Source: Klenkia terrae (GTDB taxonomy: Bacteria; Actinomycetota; Actinomycetes; Mycobacteriales; Geodermatophilaceae). Taken from it: DNA of 32,918 bases. The stretch lies in the NCBI RefSeq assembly GCF_900491935.1, contig NZ_UEXK01000004.1, forward strand, positions 636,358 to 669,275. Direction: 5' to 3'. Of the stretch, positions 18,403-24,735 are shown one piece after another. The position numbers and the translations under genes are program-made. The notes beneath the pieces were generated by a model that searched no databases, was not told where the DNA came from, and worked only from the letters and a program-made list of their open reading frames with translations. Each line of letters begins with the position of its first letter. Position 1 is the first letter of the stretch.

Positions 18403-20216
18403 AGCGGATGCACCGGTAGCTCGAGGCCGGTCCAGGTCGGGGGGATCGGCGTCCCGTCAGACGTCCTCAACGCGAGGACGTGCACGTCGTGGCCGCTGTC
18501 GGGGTACCCGCCTGGCCGGCCCTGCTGCAGCGTTGCCACGGCGACGCGGACGGCGTGCAAGGCGACCTCGGCGAGGTCGAAGCCGGACCCGGCGAAGGTG
18601 GGGTCGGCGCAGCCGACCGGTTGGACTCCACTTCCGTCTGGGGCCGCCGCTAGCGAGGGGATGGACTCGCCGTGGAGGCCGTACTCGAGGCAGTACCAGC
18701 ACGCCGTTCCCGACACGGGCGACAGGCGGGTCACACGACCACCCCACCCGCCGTTGGTCGCCGAGGCGGCGAGGTACGGCTTGCGGCGGCGGCGCGCCAG
18801 CCACGCCAGCGCCTGCTGCAGGCCCTTCTCCGCGGTGCAGTCCAAGACGAGGTCGACCTTGTCGATGAGCTCGATCCACGCGTCGATCTCGTTGCGGTGG
18901 TCGGGCTGGGGGTCGGTACGTGGTGCGCCGATCGCGTACGGAATGACGTTGACGGTGATGTCGGGCGCGACGCTAAGGGCGATCTGGCTGGCGGCGAAGG
19001 CCTTGTTCCATCCCGCCATGTCGAGGCGGGCGGCGTGCCGGACCAGGTTGCCCGGTTCCAGGTGGTCGCGGTCGACCACGGTGAGCTGTCCGATACCGGC
19101 CCGGGCGAGATGCTCGGTGACGGTGCTGCCGAGCGCTCCGACACCGAAGACGGCGATGTGCCGGTCGTGCAGGCCGGTGAGTTCGGGGACCCGGGCCGCC
19201 ATGTCCGGCTGCCCGGCGTACCCGGCGCGGATGACATGCGTGGTGATCCTGCCGCCAGCCGACGGAAGGCCGCGCTGCCCGCGCCCGCGCTTGGCCTGCT
19301 GCCGGGGCCGGCCGCCGGCCGGACGGAGGCGGACGAGGAAGACCCAGCCGTCGCCGGTGCCGCGGTGCACTCGCTCCTCGGGGAAGGTCAGGCCGAACAC
19401 CTGCAGTTCCCAGCCTTCGACGGGAGCGGGCTGCCACGCCCCGTCGAGGAGTTGCGGCGCAGCTCTCTTCAGTTCGGTCACGAACGCCTCGGGGGTGTTG
19501 CCCCGGACGGAGGCGTCCAGGCGAGCCCAGCGGCCGGTGACCGGTCGCGGGAAGCGGTCGGGATTCTGCCCGGAGAGCGAGCAGAGGACCTGGCCCCTGC
19601 CGTCGCTGACCGTGAAGACCGCGCCGTGCAGGAGGCCGGCGTCCTGCACCGCATCGACGCCGGCCAAGTCCAGCCGGGAGAGCCGCAGGCCGAGCGTCCC
19701 ATGCGTGCTCGTGGTGGGCAGCGTCCAGCCGCTGTCGACGAGAAGCATCGATCCCTCGTCGAAGCAGCTGTAGTAGTCGGTCCAGGGCTCGGCCTGGGCC
19801 TCTTCCACGCCGGTGAGGGCCTCGACTTCGTCGGCGGACGTCGCCGTTGCCTGGCCGGCCTGCACCGTCTTGGGCAGCTGGTTGGTCAGCAGCCAGGCCA
19901 GCGTGTCGTCCGTGTGCCACAACGCAGTCGAGCGACCGATCAGGCAGAGGTCTCCGCTGAAGGGATGCGCGTGGTGGGCCATCGGCTCCAACTGGTCGGC
20001 AGTGAGGCGGACCGAGGGCCGGACGAAGGGGTACAGGTCGGGGAAGGTCACCGTCAGGTCGACGACCCGGTCACCGATCGCGGTCACGCGTAGCTGAAGG
20101 ACGCCGAGCCGGCCGGCCGCGTCGTCGATGTCGTAGCGGATGCCGGCCGCCTCGAGACATATCAACTCGTGCTCGAGGCGGCCGGGGAACTCCGTCTCCC
20201 AGAGCGGAGTGCTCAA
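18384..20216 (-). CDS. E2-E1 fusion ubiquitin-like conjugation enzyme (Cap2-like)
   Basis: A 610-aa protein. Residues 1-about 125 are an E2 domain with the diagnostic FPDLYPFVRP (58-67) and a catalytic Cys at 91 in HPFSGDLCLIG. A linker/adaptor region runs from about 130 to 345. The C-terminal E1/ThiF domain has GVGALG (358-363), VDRDHLEPGNLVRH for ATP and Mg binding, ACWYC (505-509), and a candidate transfer Cys at 536 in VGCADPTFAG. The order and size match CBASS Cap2, which conjugates the C-terminus of a CD-NTase. No CD-NTase is nearby. The TTG start at 20216 overlaps the stop of the Pro/His-rich gene, implying translational coupling. An upstream frame starting at 20408 is open but has poor third-position GC, so it is rejected. 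Confidence 0.85.
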   Translation of the reverse strand: MSTPLWETEFPGRLEHELICLEAAGIRYDIDDAAGRLGVLQLRVTAIGDRVVDLTVTFPDLYPFVRPSVRLTADQLEPMAHHAHPFSGDLCLIGRSTALWHTDDTLAWLLTNQLPKTVQAGQATATSADEVEALTGVEEAQAEPWTDYYSCFDEGSMLLVDSGWTLPTTSTHGTLGLRLSRLDLAGVDAVQDAGLLHGAVFTVSDGRGQVLCSLSGQNPDRFPRPVTGRWARLDASVRGNTPEAFVTELKRAAPQLLDGAWQPAPVEGWELQVFGLTFPEERVHRGTGDGWVFLVRLRPAGGRPRQQAKRGRGQRGLPSAGGRITTHVIRAGYAGQPDMAARVPELTGLHDRHIAVFGVGALGSTVTEHLARAGIGQLTVVDRDHLEPGNLVRHAARLDMAGWNKAFAASQIALSVAPDITVNVIPYAIGAPRTDPQPDHRNEIDAWIELIDKVDLVLDCTAEKGLQQALAWLARRRRKPYLAASATNGGWGGRVTRLSPVSGTACWYCLEYGLHGESIPSLAAAPDGSGVQPVGCADPTFAGSGFDLAEVALHAVRVAVATLQQGRPGGYPDSGHDVHVLALRTSDGTPIPPTWTGLELPVHPLCRGDH

Positions 20217-20362
20217 CCGACCGGCCGGTCCTTCGGCGGACGCGGCGGGTTCGGCGGGCCCGGCGGGGGGCCCGGCGGCGGCTTCGGGGTGTGCGGGTGC
20301 TCCGGGTGCTCCGGGTGCTCCGGGTGCTCCGGGTGGTCGGGCTTGCGCGGCTGTCCAGGCAT
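20213..20362 (-). CDS. 49-aa Pro/His-rich small protein, candidate modifier
   Basis: The ATG at 20362 follows AGAGGA by five bases. The protein begins MPGQPRKPD, continues with four H-P-E triplets, then HTPK, a run of PPPGPPPGPPNPPRPP, and ends KDRPVG. It has no hydrophobic core and should be disordered. The His/Glu repeats could bind metal. Nearly every codon ends in G or C, unlike the two overlapping frames, which supports real coding. Its TGA overlaps the TTG start of the E2-E1 gene, so it is produced with that enzyme. The small size, C-terminal glycine and position make it a candidate modifier or substrate of the conjugation system. It has no visible ubiquitin fold. An alternative GTG at 20413 would add 17 residues. 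Confidence 0.6.
   Translation of the reverse strand: MPGQPRKPDHPEHPEHPEHPEHPHTPKPPPGPPPGPPNPPRPPKDRPVG
20295..20330. repeat. Four tandem copies of a 9-bp repeat
   Basis: Four exact copies of GGGTGCTCC (plus-strand reading) stand head to tail, and a partial fifth follows. As multiples of three they encode H-P-E units in the Pro/His-rich protein without disturbing the frame. Copy number could vary between strains by slippage. Confidence 0.85.
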
Positions 20363-20473
20363 GGTTTTCCTCTCGTTCGGCGCCGATGTCGGCGACTCCG
20401 TTGACCATGGCACGTACCTCTGACAATTCCGCCCAGTCGCGGTTCTGCACGCCGCCGGACGGTTGACACCGCC

Positions 20474-20506
20474 TGAAAAGGAGCGAGTTGCACGACGCTC
20501 TTTTCA
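20474..20506 (-). terminator. Possible attenuator hairpin after the 54-aa gene
   Basis: TGAAAA-GAGCG pairs with CGCTC-TTTTCA with one bulged base, around a 10-nt loop, 14 bp past the stop of the 54-aa gene and 110 bp before the Pro/His-rich gene. On the transcribed strand the second arm is T-rich but no further T-tract follows. It could be a weak terminator that lets more 54-aa protein than enzyme be made, or an RNA-processing site. Confidence 0.45.
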
Positions 20507-20519
20507 AGCGAGGTGGCAA

Positions 20520-20684
20520 TCAGTTCTCTTTGCGGACGCCCTTGAACGGTTTGGCGTCGGCCTTGCCATCCATGAACTGGCCGCCTGGTCCACGCTTCGT
20601 CCACGAATGCGTCTTGGGGTTGTAGGTCTGCGTCCGCTGGCGCACTGCTCCAACGCGATGTCCGCGACCAGTGTTTTTGGCCAT
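20520..20684 (-). CDS. 54-aa basic small protein, first gene of the E2-E1-JAB operon
   Basis: The ATG at 20684 has a strong GAGGAGG ribosome site five bases upstream. The protein is compact and basic: MAKNTGRGHRVG, then VRQRTQTYNPKTHSWTKR, a Gly-Gly turn, FMDGKADAKPF, and KGVRKEN at the end. Lys, Arg and Gly dominate, and the Asn-Pro-Lys-Thr and Phe-Met-Asp-Gly-Lys blocks suggest two short strands or hairpins. I recall similar short MAKNTG...FKGVRKE proteins in other bacteria but can name no function. Being first, with the best ribosome site and a hairpin after it, it is probably the most abundant product of the operon. It could be a modifier, substrate or nucleic-acid-binding sensor. Confidence 0.75.
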   Translation of the reverse strand: MAKNTGRGHRVGAVRQRTQTYNPKTHSWTKRGPGGQFMDGKADAKPFKGVRKEN

Positions 20685-20794
20685 GACGGCCTCCTCTGTC
20701 TCATCGCCGCCACCATGGTGGGCGGACGTTCACTAGAGTGCATGGCGGTCGCAGGCTTGTCAACTATGGTGTCCGGGCGTGTACTATCGTGGCT
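20685..20794. promoter_or_regulatory. Overlapping divergent promoters for the XRE and conjugation operons
   Basis: Rightward, TTGTCA (20757-20762), a 19-bp spacer and TACTAT (20782-20787) end seven bases before the XRE ATG at 20795, so that mRNA is probably leaderless. Leftward, a consensus -35 TTGACA is read from 20758-20763, five of whose bases are shared with the rightward -35. Candidate -10 sequences follow near 20730-20740. A perfect palindrome, CCACCATGGTGG (20710-20721), lies in the leader of the 54-aa gene. One bound regulator here could switch both operons. Confidence 0.6.
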
Positions 20795-21145
20795 ATGCAG
20801 GACCAGCCCGCCGAGCTCGGCAAGATCCTTCAACGCCTTCGGGAGTTGTCCGGCTCATCGCTCAAGGCTGCGGGCGAGCAAGCGGGGATCAGCGCGGCGT
20901 ACCTCTTGAAGCTTGAGCGCGGCGACGTTCAAAACCCCTCTCCCCACGTCTTGTACCGCCTCGCCGAAGCTCTAGACGGGGACTATCTGGACCTGATGCG
21001 GCGCGCTGGCTACGTCGTACCCGGCGCGCAGGGTGCCGGCGGCAGCCTCGCTCACGCACTCAGCGCCAAGGGCATAACTGACGACGAGGCCGCTGCGCTA
21101 GCCGCCTACCTAACGATCTACCGACAGCAGCGCGGGCATGGCTGA
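20795..21145 (+). CDS. XRE-family helix-turn-helix regulator
   Basis: A 116-aa protein with a Cro/CI-type HTH at about residues 8-65 (LGKILQRLRELSGSSLKAA, GISAAYLLKLERGDVQNPSP, VLYRLAEALDGDYLDLMRRAGY). A helical C-terminal part follows (HALSAKGITDDEAAALAAYLTIYRQQ). The ATG at 20795 is chosen because the -10 element ends seven bases before it. A GTG at 20738 would place the promoter inside the gene. It overlaps the metallopeptidase gene by eight bases. XRE-ImmA pairs such as ImmR-ImmA act as a repressor and its cleaving peptidase on mobile elements. Here the likely targets are its own promoter and the divergent E2-E1-JAB operon. Confidence 0.88.
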   Translation: MQDQPAELGKILQRLRELSGSSLKAAGEQAGISAAYLLKLERGDVQNPSPHVLYRLAEALDGDYLDLMRRAGYVVPGAQGAGGSLAHALSAKGITDDEAAALAAYLTIYRQQRGHG

Positions 21146-22124
21146 CCTCCTAGCGTCGGCCGAGATGATCGACGCGCACGTCGACGACCTGCTTCGTGCA
21201 GCGGACGCGTACGGCCGCTTTCCCACACCGGTGAACGACATCATCGAGGCGGCCGGCCTGGTCGAGGTGCCGAACCACGAACTGGACCACGCTGTGCTGG
21301 CGCAGATGCCGCCCGAGCAGCGGGCGCTAGTCGTGCAGGCACTGCCCCAGCTTGAGGGCATGCTCGACCGACAGGCGAGGACGCTTTGCGTAACAGACCT
21401 CGTCACCAACGAAAACCGTCGTCGGTTTGTCAAACTCCACGAAGTCGTTCACGGAGCTCTGCCACACCAACAAGCGCTCATATACGCAGACAACGCCGAG
21501 ACGCTGAGCCCTTCCACGCGTCTAATGTTCGAGCGCGAGGCGAATTACGGGGCCGCGCACCTGCTTTTTCAGAGAGCCGCTTTCGCGGCTGAAGCCCGCA
21601 GTCTCAGCCTCTCCGTGGCATCGGTTCAGGTGCTCGCCGCTCGCTATGGGTCATCGATCCACGCGGCGTTCAGACGTTATGCGGAGACTCACGACCGAGC
21701 GGTCCTAGTTTTACGGTTGGATCTCCCGAAGGTCAGGGGGGGACCACAGATTCGTCGCGAACAACCATGCTCCCCCTCGTGGACGAGCCGGTTCGGTGCT
21801 CCAAAATTCCCAACGCACATGAGCCCGTCGGATTTTTCCTTCCTCCACCTGGACAACGAGGTTGCCGGGGAAACTCAGCTCGTCGACCTGAACGGCCAAC
21901 CAGCGAGAGCCAACGTCGAAATGTTCAGCAACTTCTATTCACGCTTCGCCCTGCTCTGGACGACGCCCGCACGCCCAAGAACGGACCCGCAACGACTCGC
22001 GAGCCTGCTCTCCTCGGACTGGACCGCAGCCCGGAGGCTGGCAGACCGCACACATCGCACCGCCTTGGCCCGGTCAGCTGGTACGGCGCCGAATGACCAC
22101 ACCACAGGCAACGACAACCGTTAG
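21138..22124 (+). CDS. ImmA/IrrE-family zinc metallopeptidase
   Basis: A 328-aa protein. The zinc motif HEVVH is at residues 101-105 (VKLHEVVHGALPH), and the third ligand is in FEREANYGAAHLLF about 30 residues later. A C-terminal domain contains PSDFSFLHLDNEV and VEMFSNFYSRFALLW, a block I associate with longer ImmA-like proteins. The basic last about 50 residues are probably unstructured. It overlaps the XRE gene by eight bases and is co-translated. The expected role is cleavage or inactivation of the XRE repressor on an inducing signal, by analogy with ImmA. A G7 run near 21736 was checked as a possible frameshift, but the reading frame continues with family-like sequence. Confidence 0.85.
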   Translation: MADLLASAEMIDAHVDDLLRAADAYGRFPTPVNDIIEAAGLVEVPNHELDHAVLAQMPPEQRALVVQALPQLEGMLDRQARTLCVTDLVTNENRRRFVKLHEVVHGALPHQQALIYADNAETLSPSTRLMFEREANYGAAHLLFQRAAFAAEARSLSLSVASVQVLAARYGSSIHAAFRRYAETHDRAVLVLRLDLPKVRGGPQIRREQPCSPSWTSRFGAPKFPTHMSPSDFSFLHLDNEVAGETQLVDLNGQPARANVEMFSNFYSRFALLWTTPARPRTDPQRLASLLSSDWTAARRLADRTHRTALARSAGTAPNDHTTGNDNR

Positions 22125-22734
22125 TCGGTGCGGCGCCGCTCCTGAGACAGGGTGCGTCAGACGGGAGACGCAGGCGTTTGCACCGCCGCGGTGAGAGTCA
22201 TGCACGGCCACCCAGGTCAGGTCCCGTCGGGTGGGACTTGCGGCACGAACATCCCTCGGCCACCCCGCGACGAAGCAGCCTCGGCACGAGATGGGAGCTG
22301 TGTCCGCTCGGGGGCGCAGCAACGTGACCTGTGGCAGTGCATCAGAGCCAACTTGCTGCTCCGTCCCACGGCCCAGTTGCCTAACATGTCTTTCCGACAA
22401 CGCCATGTCCCACCACCCGGCGCCAGCGCATCCTCGTAGCCGAAGGATTCAGGATCATCGGCCGGCACACGTCTTGCTGTCCGCCTGTCTATCCCGGACA
22501 GTCCCCACTGCATCACAGCGAACACTTGGTTAGGTCGCGCCACGAGATGCGCGAGGTGCCGTCCGGAAAGAGCTGCTCGGATTCCGTCCCGCCATCTGGG
22601 ATTCTCGAAGCAGCGTCGAACCGGGGACCGAACGCCCGACACGCTCCCGCGCCATCTACTGTGCGCCGGCGTCACCACGCCTCCGGTCCGACATCGGGCC
22701 GTAGGACCATGCGGCGATGGCCGACGTCGCTATC
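22125..22734. other. 610-bp non-coding stretch with lower GC
   Basis: The stretch lies between the convergent metallopeptidase and the 454-aa gene. Open frames exist on both strands, but none has a ribosome site, GC-rich third positions or family resemblance. It contains the left copy of a 25-bp repeat (22453-22477). It may be decayed mobile DNA or a regulatory spacer. Confidence 0.5.
22453..22477. repeat. Left copy of a 25-bp direct repeat
   Basis: It starts GATCATCG and ends CACACGTCTTGC, and it matches 24492-24516 at 22 of 25 positions in the same orientation. The two copies are 2.04 kb apart and bracket the 454-aa gene. They could be module boundaries, remnant attachment sites or binding sites of a common protein. 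Confidence 0.6.
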
Positions 22735-24099
22735 TCACGGGCGCCGCGAAGGAATCTGAGAGTGCTCACTCTCGTCGATCACGACCACAATGCCTCGGTT
22801 GTTCTCGAGCGTATTTCTAATCAAGCTTGAGACGACCGTGCTCGTGTCACCTCGAGTCCCGATCCATGAGCCTCCCACTAGATCCACGAACTGACCATTG
22901 GTGAGGTAGCGCATGGCGTTATGCCAACCAATAGCCACGCCTCCTCGACTGCCCTCCACCCGGCGATCCCGACGGACTAGCTCGAACAGGTCGACGGGGA
23001 AGTACATGCCCTTCGCCAGGCGATTGCCGTCGGGACGACGGATATCAGGATTTACAAGCTTGACATAGAACGGCGCTGCGGATAGCCGCATGTCTTCCAC
23101 CTGCACAGGAGTCGAGTCCACCAGACCAAGGCTAGCCATTCGCTTAAGTTCTTCGGTCAACTGCGCGTCAGGTCGATAGCTGACTCGCGAACCGTTTGCC
23201 TCCGCGGTCATGCGCTTGTACTGCACTAAGACGAATGCCTTCGTCTCTTCACGGTAGTAAATTAGGTCGGTACCAGTGAGCAGTTCGAGCTCGGTCTTGT
23301 CCGCATACAGGACAGTCAGCCTTCGTTGTGGCACATCCGGGTCCGTGTACCTCCAAACATCGTGGATGCCAACCTCGGTATCAACCCAAAGACCGAATCG
23401 TTGGGCATCGTGTCGAATCAAGGCCGCCTCTTGCGTGGTGGAGGTGGTCAAGCCACGCAGGAAGGGAACGTCGATCGCGCTCTCAACATCAGGCACCCGG
23501 GCGCGGCTGTCCACCCCGGCCAACTCGAATCCAAGCGCCACCGCATCCCGCTGCTCACGCCGATTGCGCACAGCAGCTGAGATTTGCCCAGGCACCGCTT
23601 GGAGCCGGTCGCGCAACGACTGAACTGCCTCCGCGACGCCGGCGCGAAGTTCGTCTAGTCGGGCTACCACGACATCCGCGGCACCGGGCGGCAGGAGTGA
23701 ATCCCACGCCAATGCACTTGTGACCGTAGAGCGGCGACCTTCGGGTAACCCCTCGAGTACCTCCGTCCAGGGAACCGGTGGCGTTATGCGCCGGGGGTGG
23801 AGGACCTCCACCAGGAGGTCAAAGTCCCCCGACCGCTGTCGTCGGCGGACCAGCGCCGCGCCGCCAAGGCTGTCCGACCGCGACAGCAGCGCGACTTGCC
23901 AGGTCTTCGTCAAACGGATTCCCGTCGAAGCGATGGTTGTGGTCAGCACACCACCTGCTGTCTCGGCGCGGTCGAAGAGCACGTCCCACGACTGACGCAG
24001 TTCCAACACCGGCATGCGTGGAGTCTTCTTGGGGGATGCCACAGCCCGCGATTCTTCCCAATCATTCACTTCTCGCCCAAGGACCAGACGGCGAGTCAC
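22735..24099 (-). CDS. 454-aa protein with a PD-(D/E)XK-like core, unknown family
   Basis: I do not recognise the family. Residues about 30-300 are mixed alpha/beta, with a helical stretch at about 143-185 (VVARLDELRAGVAEAVQSLR). At about 265-297 comes strand ELELLTGTDLIYY, then FVLVQYKRM, giving D278-x14-Q293-x-K295. This matches the D-(Q/E)xK core of Mrr-like nucleases, with E270 or E272 as a possible extra acid. The C-terminal part has AAPFYVKLVNPDI and ends with a strand (NNRGIVVVIDES). The start is uncertain. The GTG at 24099 has a poor ribosome site, and GTG 24042 or ATG 24015 would trim 19 or 28 residues. It is single and convergent to the XRE-ImmA operon, in AT-richer DNA, so recent transfer is likely. 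It is a candidate stand-alone defence nuclease. Confidence 0.65.
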   Translation of the reverse strand: MTRRLVLGREVNDWEESRAVASPKKTPRMPVLELRQSWDVLFDRAETAGGVLTTTIASTGIRLTKTWQVALLSRSDSLGGAALVRRRQRSGDFDLLVEVLHPRRITPPVPWTEVLEGLPEGRRSTVTSALAWDSLLPPGAADVVVARLDELRAGVAEAVQSLRDRLQAVPGQISAAVRNRREQRDAVALGFELAGVDSRARVPDVESAIDVPFLRGLTTSTTQEAALIRHDAQRFGLWVDTEVGIHDVWRYTDPDVPQRRLTVLYADKTELELLTGTDLIYYREETKAFVLVQYKRMTAEANGSRVSYRPDAQLTEELKRMASLGLVDSTPVQVEDMRLSAAPFYVKLVNPDIRRPDGNRLAKGMYFPVDLFELVRRDRRVEGSRGGVAIGWHNAMRYLTNGQFVDLVGGSWIGTRGDTSTVVSSLIRNTLENNRGIVVVIDESEHSQIPSRRP

Positions 24100-24491
24100 C
24101 CTATGGGGACGTCTTGAGCAACAAGGATGTGCTCACCGCGCACTTGTGTGGATCGAGGGCCGGCAGCGATGGCGGCCATGGCGCATACCAGGGAAATCCC
24201 GTCCGTCCCAAGGGACGCAGCGATCTGGTGAAGCGTCAGCCCATTGGCGCGCATGGCTGCCGCGGCCGCTCGGCCATGGCCGGTGATGACCCACCTTCGC
24301 CCCCTGTGCGGCCGGCGACCATGCCGGCCATGGCGCGTGCGCGGACAGTGCGGGTCTCGAAGGCGTGCCGCAGTCGGGGGTCCCACGCGCACAGGCGCCC
24401 TTAAGTGCTCGTGCAGGAGGTTTGGTCCGACGCGGTTCCATCCCGAGTGACATTGCGAGACGGCCGGGGATCGTCCAACTGCAGTTTCCAA

Positions 24492-24516
24492 GATCATCGA
24501 TCGACACACGTCTTGC
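24492..24516. repeat. Right copy of the 25-bp direct repeat
   Basis: It matches 22453-22477 at 22 of 25 positions. This copy contains the palindrome TCGATCGA and lies 220 bp before the relaxase start and 400 bp beyond the start of the 454-aa gene. Confidence 0.6.
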
Positions 24517-24547
24517 ATTTCGGCTGGCGGTCTGCGGGCAAACGACA

Positions 24548-24589
24548 GCCGTCCGTGATCAAGTGGTGGCCTGACATACGCCGGACGGC
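24548..24589. repeat. 8-bp inverted repeat upstream of the relaxase (oriT candidate)
   Basis: GCCGTCCG (24548-24555) and CGGACGGC (24582-24589) are perfect inverted copies separated by 26 bp, about 150 bp before the relaxase ATG. Relaxases of this class bind an inverted repeat next to a nick site. The position suits this, but the repeat is short and GC-rich, and no nic consensus was recognised. Confidence 0.3.
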
Positions 24590-24735
24590 GCCTTAGTCGT
24601 CGCGCGCAGGGATCTCTTCCAAGTCTCCGTCTACGCGAACGACGAGTGGCCCTGGCCCACACTTTCGCGCCGCCGAGCTACTGGAGAAGTGCGGCAGCCG
24701 TAGTGGAGTCCGCCTTCCTACGGTCCGCGGCCGTG

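Larger units (their letters stand above)
24100..24735. other. 636-bp region upstream of the relaxase, no clear gene
   Basis: It contains the right copy of the 25-bp repeat (24492-24516), an 8-bp inverted repeat at 24548-24589, and GGCCATGGCC-rich palindromic sequence around 24270-24340. A minus-strand frame at about 24130-24280 resembles an HTH fragment (RANGLTLHQIAASLG) but lacks a gene context. Relaxase substrates (oriT) commonly lie next to the relaxase gene, so this region is a candidate. The relaxase promoter must also be here. Confidence 0.45.

Noticed and set aside
20217-20519. Longer E2-E1 protein starting at 20408 or 20519
   Set aside because: Third positions are poor in G/C and the segment is Gly-Ala-Pro repeat, whereas the overlapping Pro/His-rich frame has strong third-position bias and a good ribosome site.
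21730-21745. Frameshift at a run of seven G in the metallopeptidase gene
   Set aside because: The downstream frame still reads as family-like sequence (PSDFSFLHLDNEV, FSNFYSRFALLW) to a natural stop.
18384-22124. Complete CBASS locus
   Set aside because: No CD-NTase (GS...DxD) and no CBASS effector was found on either strand near the Cap2/Cap3-like genes.
22125-22734. Open frames such as the minus-strand frame at 22217-22678
   Set aside because: No ribosome site, mixed composition, no recognisable fold and random third positions.
24096-24662. Minus-strand frame with an HTH-like fragment (RANGLTLHQIAASLG)
   Set aside because: Most of it is Arg-rich shadow-like sequence without a start context. 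At best it is a remnant of a recombinase helix.
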